A program made the translations under genes and the position numbers. A stretch of DNA of 64,000 nt, from assembly GCA_035544875.1 (NCBI GenBank), contig DASZZP010000015.1:62001-126000 (forward strand), given 5' to 3'. Below are positions 36,306 through 43,280 of the stretch, piece after piece. Source of the DNA: JASLEW01 sp035544875 (GTDB taxonomy: Bacteria > Acidobacteriota > Thermoanaerobaculia > Multivoradales > UBA5704). Under the pieces are notes generated by a model that saw only the letters and a list, made by a program, of their open reading frames with translations, was not told the origin of the DNA and did no database searches. Positions within the stretch are counted from its first letter, which is position 1. Each line of letters opens with the position of its first letter.

Positions 36306-37294
36306 GCCTGCGCCTCGCCGCCGGACGGCGCCTCATGGCGGGCGAGGAAGGCCGAGTAGGCCTCCTCAAGCGAGAATTCGCGCAGCTCCTCGGCGGCGGC
36401 GAATCCCTGCTGCACGTGCAACGCCTGCAATGCCTGCTGCGACTGCTGCGACTGCTGCGATCGGTAGTCGCCGCTGCCGGAGTCTTCGCCTTCCCGCGAG
36501 CCGGTCCACTCGACGATCTCGCGCACTTCCCCGCCGGAGCTCACCCGCCGCCCGGCCCGGCGCGCTCCCGCGGGCGGCGCGGCGCCGAGCGGCAGCAGCC
36601 AGAGCCGCCCCAGGGCCTGGCTCATCAGCTCGCTGGGCCGCCCTTCGAACAGCAGCCCGCCGCCGGCGATCACCCCCAGGCGCGAGCAGGTCGCCTCGAC
36701 GTCCTCGACGATGTGGGTCGAGAGCAGGACCGTGGCCCCCGCCGCTACCTCGGCGATGTAATTGCGGAAGCGGAAGCGCTCTTCGGGATCGAGGCCGGCC
36801 GTCGGCTCGTCTACCACCACCAGGCGCGGAGCATGGATCAGCGCCTGCGCGAGCCCCAGGCGCCGCGCCATGCCGCCGGAGTAGGTGCCGGAGCGCCGCC
36901 GCGCATCGCCCTCGAGGCCAACAACCGCCAGCAGCTCCCAGGCCCGCGACTGGAGGGCGCGGCGAGTCAGACCCACTTCGCGCAGCCGGGCACAGTGCAG
37001 CAGGTACTCGAGGCCGGTCAGCTGACGGATCGGTGTGAAATCCTGCGGCAGGTAGCCGATCATGCGGCGGATCTGCGGGCGGTGGGCGAGCACTGCGGCG
37101 TCGCGGCCCTCGTAGAGCCGCCGGCCCGCGGTCGGTTCCTGGGCGAGCACCAGCATCGAGAGCAGCGTCGTCTTGCCGGCACCGTTCGGTCCAAGCAGCC
37201 CGAACAGTCCCCGGTCGAGGCGCAGATCGACGCCGCGAAGCGCCCGGGTACCGTCGGAGTAAGTCTTGGCCAGCCCTTCGACCGCGAGGGGCAC
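36296..37294 (-). CDS. ABC transporter ATP-binding protein, first gene of the hybrid ABC-RND operon
   Basis: The 332-residue ATPase has Walker A GPNGAGKTT (residues 35-43), a Q-loop in GYLPQDF, the signature YSGGMARR, Walker B LVVVDEPTAGLD and switch STHIVED. Its sequence is close in style to the ATPase domain of the RND-ABC fusion in the same operon, for example GGLLFEGRPSEL here against GGLLFDGAPSAL there, so the two may be paralogs that dimerise. The C-terminal part includes SQQSQQSQQ, encoded by a 9-base tandem repeat (36433-36462). I prefer the GTG at 37294, with GGAG six bases upstream; an in-frame GTG at 37315 lies only nine bases from an operator-like palindrome and has no ribosome site. 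Confidence 0.9.
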   Translation of the reverse strand: MPLAVEGLAKTYSDGTRALRGVDLRLDRGLFGLLGPNGAGKTTLLSMLVLAQEPTAGRRLYEGRDAAVLAHRPQIRRMIGYLPQDFTPIRQLTGLEYLLHCARLREVGLTRRALQSRAWELLAVVGLEGDARRRSGTYSGGMARRLGLAQALIHAPRLVVVDEPTAGLDPEERFRFRNYIAEVAAGATVLLSTHIVEDVEATCSRLGVIAGGGLLFEGRPSELMSQALGRLWLLPLGAAPPAGARRAGRRVSSGGEVREIVEWTGSREGEDSGSGDYRSQQSQQSQQALQALHVQQGFAAAEELREFSLEEAYSAFLARHEAPSGGEAQACG

Positions 37295-37323
37295 GGCCCT
37301 CTCCAGCGCCAGCACGAGCCAGA

Positions 37324-37345
37324 GTGTATCACTGATCTAGTACAC
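37324..37345 (-). promoter_or_regulatory. Operator-like palindrome at the head of the hybrid operon
   Basis: On the minus strand GTGTA and TACAC flank 12 bases, and a TACACT box could serve as -10 right at its end. The form resembles operators of GntR-family YtrA-type repressors of ABC operons, which is a comparison from memory. No such regulator gene is near. Confidence 0.45.
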
Positions 37346-37386
37346 AGGGACGGGAGGCGCTGGCGGGCCTGCCGCCGGCGCCGTTG

Positions 37387-38517
37387 TCATCGTCCTGGCC
37401 GGCGCCGGGACGAAGCGGCGCCGGCGGGCGGCGACGAGCGCCCGCGCGCCGGCAGGTATTTCACGGCTTCCCGGAGAGTGACGCTGGAGAGGCGGCCACG
37501 GCGCGGCTCGACGAAGGCGCGCACCAGCTCCGGCCGCTTCTTGCTCACCTCGCGCAGCACCCAGCCGATCGCCTTGCGGATGAAGAACTCGCGCTCCTCG
37601 AGCATGGCGTCGGCGAAGCCGACGAAGCGCTCCCAGTCGCCGCCGCCGCGCCGCAGCGGCAACAGCAGGGCGAGCAGCGCGGAACGGCGGAGCCAGAAAT
37701 CGGGGTCGGCGCTCCAGCGGTCGAGGCGGCCAGCCAGCCGCGGCGTGCGCTCGACGAGCGGCCCGACCAGGCGAATGGCAATCGCATCGACGTAGGCCCA
37801 GCTGCGCGAGCGCCGCAGCATCCATTCGAGCCGCGCGAGGTCCGGCGCCCGCAGCAGCTCTTGGCGGGCCAACAGTACTTCGATCGCGAAGGCGCGCAGC
37901 TCGTGGATCTCGACCCGCCAGAGGGCGACGGCGAGCCGCGTCAGGGTCGTGCGATCGATCGCCGGCCGCGCGGCAAGCCAGGCGCGGGCGGCACTGCGGA
38001 GCGCGGGCGTGCCGATCCCCAGGAACTCCAGATCGCTCTTGAGGTATGCCTTTTCGCCGGCCGCCCGCCGCGGCGAGCCGAGCGGCCGCAGGCTCGCCTC
38101 GATCTCGGCGACCAGACGGTCCATTCCTTCGCGGCGGGCGGGTCCCCTTCGAGCCTTGCGGCGGCGGCGCGGCCGCAAGCCGCCCTCCTCGTCCGGGTCC
38201 CAGCGGTAGCGGCCGAGATCGACCCGCCCGGCGGCGCCGAACATCACCCCTTCCTCTTCCAGCAGAAATCGCTGATAGATCTCGGGGCCCGGTCCTCCGG
38301 CGTCAGATTCCGTCCGCGGGCTGACTTCGCCGCGCGCATTGATCACCCGCTGCCATGGCACAGGGCTGCCGTCGGACAGGGCATGCAACGCATAGCCCAC
38401 CTGGCGCGCCTGCCCCGCCAGGCCGGCCAGCGCCGCCACCTGCCCATAGGTGGCCACGCGGCCGGCGGGAATCCGCTCGACGACGGCATAGATCCGATGA
38501 TAGGTCCGATGCGGCAT
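37387..38517 (-). CDS. Fusion of alkyltransferase-like (ATL) domain and AlkD-type DNA glycosylase-like domain
   Basis: Residues 1-110 form the DNA-binding domain of O6-alkylguanine transferases (RIPAGRVATYGQVAALAGL, then VPWQRVIN), but the acceptor Cys is replaced by Trp55 as in alkyltransferase-like proteins, which bind O6-alkylguanine and hand it to excision repair. A basic linker follows (RPRRRRKARRG). Residues about 130-360 match the HEAT-repeat DNA alkylation repair family: FLGIGTPALRSAAR, WAYVDAIAIRLVGPLV, WSADPDFWLRRSALLAL, FFIRKAIGWVLREVSKKRPE. These residues include the Trp, Asp and Arg used by AlkD to excise bulky or cationic lesions. The stop of the preceding gene is four bases away. 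ATG 38517 fits the known ATL start. Confidence 0.85.
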   Translation of the reverse strand: MPHRTYHRIYAVVERIPAGRVATYGQVAALAGLAGQARQVGYALHALSDGSPVPWQRVINARGEVSPRTESDAGGPGPEIYQRFLLEEEGVMFGAAGRVDLGRYRWDPDEEGGLRPRRRRKARRGPARREGMDRLVAEIEASLRPLGSPRRAAGEKAYLKSDLEFLGIGTPALRSAARAWLAARPAIDRTTLTRLAVALWRVEIHELRAFAIEVLLARQELLRAPDLARLEWMLRRSRSWAYVDAIAIRLVGPLVERTPRLAGRLDRWSADPDFWLRRSALLALLLPLRRGGGDWERFVGFADAMLEEREFFIRKAIGWVLREVSKKRPELVRAFVEPRRGRLSSVTLREAVKYLPARGRSSPPAGAASSRRRPGR

Positions 38518-38521
38518 CCAC

Positions 38522-40063
38522 TCAGTCGGGGAGGGCGGCGGGGGCCGGCCGGATGGCGTGCACGGCGGGATCGACCGCGACCGCCACCTCGTCGTTCCCC
38601 GCCAGCGCGACCTCCTGCCGTCCGGCAACCGTCTCCCCCTCCGGAGTGTATGCCGTGACGATCACCACATAGTCTCCCGGCGCCAGCCGCATGAAGCGAA
38701 AGGCTCCCCGCGAGTCGATCGGCGAGCGTGCCCCGTACCTTCCGTCCTGGCGCTGGATCTCGACCGAGTAGAGCGCCGGATTCTGGTCCCCAGTGATCTG
38801 TCCCGAGAGCTCGAGGCTGCCGCGCTCGAGCGTCAGCTCGACCGCCACGTCGGTCGCCTCGACCGGGACCGTGACCTCTCCGCTCGCCTTCTCGCCACCG
38901 GCCAGGTCCGCTTCCACCGACCATCTCCCAGGGGCAACCTCGTCGAACGTGAAGTCTCCCTCCGGATCGATCTTGGCGGACTTAATGCCACCCTCGATAT
39001 ACGCACTCCGGAGCTCGTCGCCAGGTTCCAGGCCCAGCACGTTGCCGTGAAGGGTGGCGATGGCGAAAACCAGCTCGACCCCGATGACCGGCTCGCCCCG
39101 CACCTCGAGAGGGGCAGCGAGGCTGAGCTTCTGCTCGTTGCGGAAAATCCGGACCTTGTAAGATCCCTCTGGCGAGCGCAAGGAAAAGCTACCGTCCGCT
39201 GAAGTCGTGGCCCCGTTCCAGCCGGGGCTCAGGTCGACGAAGGCGCCCGGCACCGGGTTGCGGTTACGATCGACGACCCGTCCACTCACCTCGTGCAGAG
39301 AGAAAACGAGGTCCTGCACGACCTCAGTCGAATCCGGGCCGAGAGTGACCCGCGCTTCGGCACCACTGTCCTCGCCATCGGCGGCGCTCAAGACCCATTG
39401 TCCGGGGACCAGGTGCTCGATGCGATAGCTGCCGTCGGCACCGGCCTCGACCGTTCTTGATTGCGCATTCGGGCCTCTCGCAGTGACCGCCAACGCGCGC
39501 CGTGGGTCAGCTCCCACGACCTGGCCGCGTACCGTGATGTCGGCGGCGGGGAGGAGCTGGATGACCAGGTCGACGACATCGCCTCCTTCGACCTCGACGA
39601 CCGCGGGCTCGATCCTGTGCTCGATGAAGGTTTCCTTGGGCTCGAATCGGTACTCGCCCTCCTCCACCAGGTCGAAGAGGAAACTCCCGTCGGGGTTGGT
39701 GTAGAGCCACTGGGTGCGATCGCGATAAACGGCGGCTGCGAGCTGCAGCAGCTCTCCGGCGAGCGCGGCGCCGCCGGCGTCGACGAGGCGCCCGGAGACC
39801 CGGCGCAGCGGGTGCACGGGCAGGACCAGCTCGAGCTCGTTGTCTCCGGCATGCAATGAGACGAGGCGGAAAACCGTGAGCCAACCCGCCCCGGCCTTCA
39901 CCATCTCGTCACCCGGACGGAGGGGCGCCAGCGTGAAGCGGCCCTCGGCGTCGCTGCCGGTCTCGAGGCCGAGACGCTCGATGCTGACTTCGGCCGTCAC
40001 CGCGGGCCAGCGCCGGAGCGAGGGCGACCTCGCCGCCGCCGTCGGTGGTCCCGAGCGGGACAC
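38522..40063 (-). CDS. Carboxypeptidase-regulatory-like repeat protein, C-terminal part of a frameshifted gene
   Basis: This frame encodes a string of small beta-sandwich domains of the carboxypeptidase regulatory-like/CNA-B type. Typical repeats are LGLETGSDAEGRFTLAPLRPGD, VSGRLVDAGGAAL, VRGQVVGADPRRAL, VSGRVVDRNRNPVPGAFVDL and LSGQITGDQNP, each followed by a PDGSF-, ADGSF- or SRGAF-like turn. The first 25 codons do not look like coding sequence, and good likeness begins only near PAVTAEVSIERLG. The upstream frame (ending at 39909) supplies the missing N-terminus, so a single-base shift near 40,000-40,030 has probably split one gene of about 790 codons. Whether this is a real mutation or an assembly error cannot be seen. 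It is secreted if joined to the upstream half. Confidence 0.7.
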   Translation of the reverse strand: MSRSGPPTAAARSPSLRRWPAVTAEVSIERLGLETGSDAEGRFTLAPLRPGDEMVKAGAGWLTVFRLVSLHAGDNELELVLPVHPLRRVSGRLVDAGGAALAGELLQLAAAVYRDRTQWLYTNPDGSFLFDLVEEGEYRFEPKETFIEHRIEPAVVEVEGGDVVDLVIQLLPAADITVRGQVVGADPRRALAVTARGPNAQSRTVEAGADGSYRIEHLVPGQWVLSAADGEDSGAEARVTLGPDSTEVVQDLVFSLHEVSGRVVDRNRNPVPGAFVDLSPGWNGATTSADGSFSLRSPEGSYKVRIFRNEQKLSLAAPLEVRGEPVIGVELVFAIATLHGNVLGLEPGDELRSAYIEGGIKSAKIDPEGDFTFDEVAPGRWSVEADLAGGEKASGEVTVPVEATDVAVELTLERGSLELSGQITGDQNPALYSVEIQRQDGRYGARSPIDSRGAFRFMRLAPGDYVVIVTAYTPEGETVAGRQEVALAGNDEVAVAVDPAVHAIRPAPAALPD

Positions 40064-40970
40064 AGCTCGCAGCGTCCCAGAGGCGCGCCCCGGCGAGCGG
40101 CCCGCCGAGCGGGTCGAGCAGCCGCAGGAGGCGGGGCGCCGCCGGCCGCAGCCTCATGTGATGCGGCATCAAGTCGCTCGACGGCTGGTAGCCGGCCAGG
40201 TTCGCACCGACCCGCCAGTTTCGTGGTCCGTACGGGAGCGACCAGCCGCCGCCCGCGGCGCTTTCCCCCAGCAGCACCGGATCGCTCCACGGAAAGCGCT
40301 CGGTCATCGGCAGCTCGCCGGTCGCGGCGACGATCGCCGCCCGGGCGAGCGGGTGTCCAGCGGCGTCCAGGAGCTGGACCTTCCACTCCTCGCTCGAGTC
40401 GAGAACCGCCACCGGCACGGTCTCCTCGGCGGAGGTGACCGCGACGAACGCCTCCGCGGGGACCCTGCCCGGAGCTCGGATGATCAGGCGCCAGAGCCCC
40501 GGATGCGGCACCGGTAGCACGGCGCCGCCCTCCTCTCCGGAAAAACCCGCGGCCGCGACCGGCCCTTGCGCGAGCGGATGGCACGGTCCGGCGGCGGCGA
40601 AGGGGATGGGCGCGCTGAGCTCGATCGCCGCTCCGGAGACCGCCTCGCCGGTGTCGCGGTCTTCGACCTGGACGGAGACCGCCCATTCCCCGCGCGTCGG
40701 GGCGGGCGGCCCGGCAGCGGGCGGGAGGCCGGCGCACAGACAACGCGAGGCCAGCGCCGCGGCGAGAGCGGTGGCGGCGAGGCGCGCGCGCAGCGGGCCC
40801 GGCCGATCGGCTGGCGGGTTGGCGCTCTGAGGATGAGCCGCTGCGCGGCTCCACTGTCCCTCGGGATCCGCACGGTGAACCCTGCGCAAGGGTCGTCGGC
40901 AATTCCAGGTGAAGCTCGACACCAGAAGCAGCCTATTTGTGGGCGTCCACCGCCGCAAGAGCATGTGCAT
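39909..40970 (-). CDS. N-terminal part of the frameshifted regulatory-like repeat protein
   Basis: The frame carries a hydrophobic signal-like segment (LAATALAAALASRCLCAGLPP, about residues 65-86) and then beta-rich domains: VSVQVEDRDTGEAVSGAAIELSA, WRLIIRAPGRVPAEAFVAV, WKVQLLDAAGHPLARAAIVAA and LLRLLDPLGGPLAGARLWDA. The last of these is an unfinished domain: GTTDGGGEVALAPALAR is followed by Arg/His/Pro-rich nonsense until the stop at 39909. The continuation lies in the frame ending at 38522. No clear ATG with ribosome site precedes the signal segment, so the start is unsure; a GTG about 25 codons upstream of that segment is possible. Confidence 0.6.
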   Translation of the reverse strand: MHMLLRRWTPTNRLLLVSSFTWNCRRPLRRVHRADPEGQWSRAAAHPQSANPPADRPGPLRARLAATALAAALASRCLCAGLPPAAGPPAPTRGEWAVSVQVEDRDTGEAVSGAAIELSAPIPFAAAGPCHPLAQGPVAAAGFSGEEGGAVLPVPHPGLWRLIIRAPGRVPAEAFVAVTSAEETVPVAVLDSSEEWKVQLLDAAGHPLARAAIVAATGELPMTERFPWSDPVLLGESAAGGGWSLPYGPRNWRVGANLAGYQPSSDLMPHHMRLRPAAPRLLRLLDPLGGPLAGARLWDAASCVPLGTTDGGGEVALAPALARGDGRSQHRASRPRDRQRRRGPLHAGAPPSG

Positions 40971-41056
40971 GCCGCGACAAGCCGATGCTGGAGAATGGGG
41001 CTTGCCTCCTCCTCGGCCACCGCCTCCAGCTCCGCCAGGTTTCCTGGAGCGCTAGC

Positions 41057-42901
41057 CTAGTGCGGCGGCGGGTTGTGCTTCTCCTTCTCTTTCTGGGTAC
41101 GTGCCTGGGCCTCCTGGCGGGCGCGCGCGTCGGCCTCTTGGCGAGCACGGGCGTCGGCCTCCTGCCTGGCACGGGCGTCGGACTCCTGGCGGGCACGGAC
41201 CTCGGCTTCCTGGGCGCGGGCGGCGGACTGTTGCCTGGCTTGGGCTTCGGCGCGGGCTTGCGAGTCCTGGCGGTCGCGCTCCTGGCGGGCGGCGAGCGCC
41301 TGCTGCTGGCGCTGGCGCTGCTCGTCTTGGGCTCGCGCTTCGGCCTGGTGACGGGCGGCGTCGGCCCTCGCCTGCGCCTCCTGGTTGTTCCTCTCGCTGG
41401 CGCGGAGCTGCTCGAGACGCTGCCGCTCCTCGGCCTGGCGGGCTTGCTGTTCCTGTTCGGCCTGGCGCTGGCGCGCGAGGTCGCCGGCCGCGGACGGCTG
41501 CAATTCGACTTGCCGCACCGCCTGCTCTCCCCTTTGCACGCGCTCGCCTGGCTGGACTTGCTGGCCTGATGGGCCCTGCTGGGCCTGCGCGGAGCCCTGA
41601 GCTCCCTGGGCGGTGCCCTGACGCGGTTGGGCGGCGCCTTGGACTTGCTGGACGGAAATTCGCGCCGGCCGGCCGGGCTCTCCCTGGGCCGGCGGGCCTT
41701 GCCGTGCCTGCTGCTGCTGTAGCTGGCGGCGCTCGATGGCCACTTGCGGGGTGACGCTGGGCTTGGCGCTGGCCAGGGTCACGGCGGGCCGGAAGAGGGC
41801 GATCCGGTTGCCCTGGTTGCCCTGGAGCAGGACTCCCCCGTTCTGGGCGGGAACGCGGGCGGCGGCGATCTCGTAGCGCATCACCGGCCGGCCGGTCGCC
41901 TGGGCGACGCGCGCGACTGGAATGCTGTTATTGACGATCCGATCATTGATCACCCTGATGTTCGTGATGTTGACCGTGTTGCGCACGATAGTCAGGCTGC
42001 GCGCCGGCTGCAGGATGTGTTGCCTGACCCGCGGCGCATCGAAATAGGGTTCCTCGACGAAAGAGTAGGCGGAGGGATCGATCGCGGCCGTCAAAGGCGG
42101 GCCGTCGACGACCAGGCCGAAGCCGCCGCGGAAGGCGACCGACGGCGGCAGCGGCGCCCAGCCGATGTAGCCGTCGCCTTCCTGGAAGGAGACCCAGGCC
42201 GGGCCCCAGTCGGTCCCGGGCACCCAGAGCCAACCGTCGCGGGGATCGAACAGCCAGCGGCCATAGTGATAGGTGGCCCAGCCCCAGGGCTCTTCCGAGA
42301 TCCAGGTCCAGCCGTAGTCGGTCATCCTCCAGCAGCCGATGGAGTATGGCCGCCAGCCGGCCTCTACCCGCAACGGCCACCAGACCCAGCCGTAGCCCCG
42401 GCGCTCGATCCAGCGGCCATAGGGAGCGAGCTCGCCGTAGAAGATGCTCACGTCAGGCGGCCCCTGGTCGTCATAGGCCGCGCCGGCAGAACTCGGGTAA
42501 GGGTAACCGGCGCCGGTGTCGGCGTCGGGCATCTGGTCCAGCGGCACGGCGCCGGCATCGGCCGGTTGCGCCGGGTCGGTGGAGTACGGCGCGTCCGGCG
42601 CCGGGTTGTCGTAACCCTGGGCTGGCTGCTGGTTGTCGTAGCTCGAAGCCGGCTGCCGGACGTCATAGGGACCGTCGGCCGGCTGATCGCTGTAGGTGCC
42701 GGCAGGGGCAAGGGTGGGCGCCGCGGCGTCATAGCTGCCGAGGGCCGTCCGGCTGTCGTCGTTGCCGGAGGAGCCCCCCGCGACGGCCGGCGCATCAGGC
42801 GGCGAAACGGCGGGGGGATCCGGGGAGCCTTGGGCGGACACGGGGCCGCCCCACACACCGGCTGCGAGCGCTGCGATCAGTACGGCGCTGCGGGTTTTCA
42901 T
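41057..42901 (-). CDS. Secreted DUF6600-like protein with long C-terminal coiled coil
   Basis: The 614-residue protein has a signal peptide (1-23, ending VSA before QGS), a Pro/Tyr/Asp-rich disordered region (25-150), and a Trp-rich domain at about 152-270: PYGRWIERRGYGWVWWP, YGWTWISEEPWGWATYHYGRW, GWLWVPGTDWGPAWV. This is the DUF6600 type of repeat known from many environmental bacteria, with unknown function. A Val/Asn-rich linker follows, then about 200 residues of Gln, Arg, Ala and Glu forming a long charged helix, with eight-residue DARARQEA repeats at the end. AAGGTGG upstream of ATG 42901 marks the start. It may be an envelope spacer or binding protein; that is inference. Confidence 0.8.
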   Translation of the reverse strand: MKTRSAVLIAALAAGVWGGPVSAQGSPDPPAVSPPDAPAVAGGSSGNDDSRTALGSYDAAAPTLAPAGTYSDQPADGPYDVRQPASSYDNQQPAQGYDNPAPDAPYSTDPAQPADAGAVPLDQMPDADTGAGYPYPSSAGAAYDDQGPPDVSIFYGELAPYGRWIERRGYGWVWWPLRVEAGWRPYSIGCWRMTDYGWTWISEEPWGWATYHYGRWLFDPRDGWLWVPGTDWGPAWVSFQEGDGYIGWAPLPPSVAFRGGFGLVVDGPPLTAAIDPSAYSFVEEPYFDAPRVRQHILQPARSLTIVRNTVNITNIRVINDRIVNNSIPVARVAQATGRPVMRYEIAAARVPAQNGGVLLQGNQGNRIALFRPAVTLASAKPSVTPQVAIERRQLQQQQARQGPPAQGEPGRPARISVQQVQGAAQPRQGTAQGAQGSAQAQQGPSGQQVQPGERVQRGEQAVRQVELQPSAAGDLARQRQAEQEQQARQAEERQRLEQLRASERNNQEAQARADAARHQAEARAQDEQRQRQQQALAARQERDRQDSQARAEAQARQQSAARAQEAEVRARQESDARARQEADARARQEADARARQEAQARTQKEKEKHNPPPH

Positions 42902-43280
42902 AGATCCCACCTTTCGGCATCTTTCGGTTTCTTTGCGCTGCTGCCGCTGCCTTCCGAAAGCAAACCTTCCGAAACAGACCTTAGCCAGACTTGTGCCAAC
43001 GTTCCGAGATTGAGCTGGAACGCTTGTTAAGACAACTTCTCCTGCTGCGAAGAGCCCCGGAAAAATGAAAACTGCTCGATTCGAGGCTGGGCGGTGTCCT
43101 GTCCGGCGCTCACCGGCGTCCTTTCCGGAGAGCGCCACTCGAGGCTGGCGGCGCCCAGGGCCTGGCGTGCATCGGCGCCGCCGCGGAGCCCACGAGGTCT
43201 CTCGCGGTCCTCGGGCTCCTCCGGGCCACCAAGATTTAACACCTGGCCCCGGTAGAGCCGCTATGCAACGGGCAAGGCGC
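42902..43280. other. Gene-free stretch with TTCCGAAA repeats
   Basis: The 379 bases between the DUF6600 and GH63 genes contain no credible gene. Near 42920-42980 there are several copies of CTTTCGG/TTCCGAAA-like octamers, and a sigma-54-like promoter motif is listed separately. Confidence 0.55.
42983..42999 (-). promoter_or_regulatory. Candidate sigma-54 promoter for the DUF6600 gene
   Basis: The minus strand reads TTGGCACAAGTCTGGCT. The GG and GC pairs are ten bases apart, as required for -24/-12 promoters, with one departure from TTGC. The motif lies about 80 bases upstream of the start codon. Confidence 0.4.

Noticed and set aside
36433..36462. 9-base tandem repeat in the ATPase gene as a phase-variation switch
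   Set aside because: The unit is a multiple of three, so copy-number change would not shift the frame; it only lengthens the SQQ stretch.
41057..41230. Short repeats in the DUF6600 gene as a mobile or satellite element
   Set aside because: They code for the eight-residue DARARQEA helix repeats and stay in frame.
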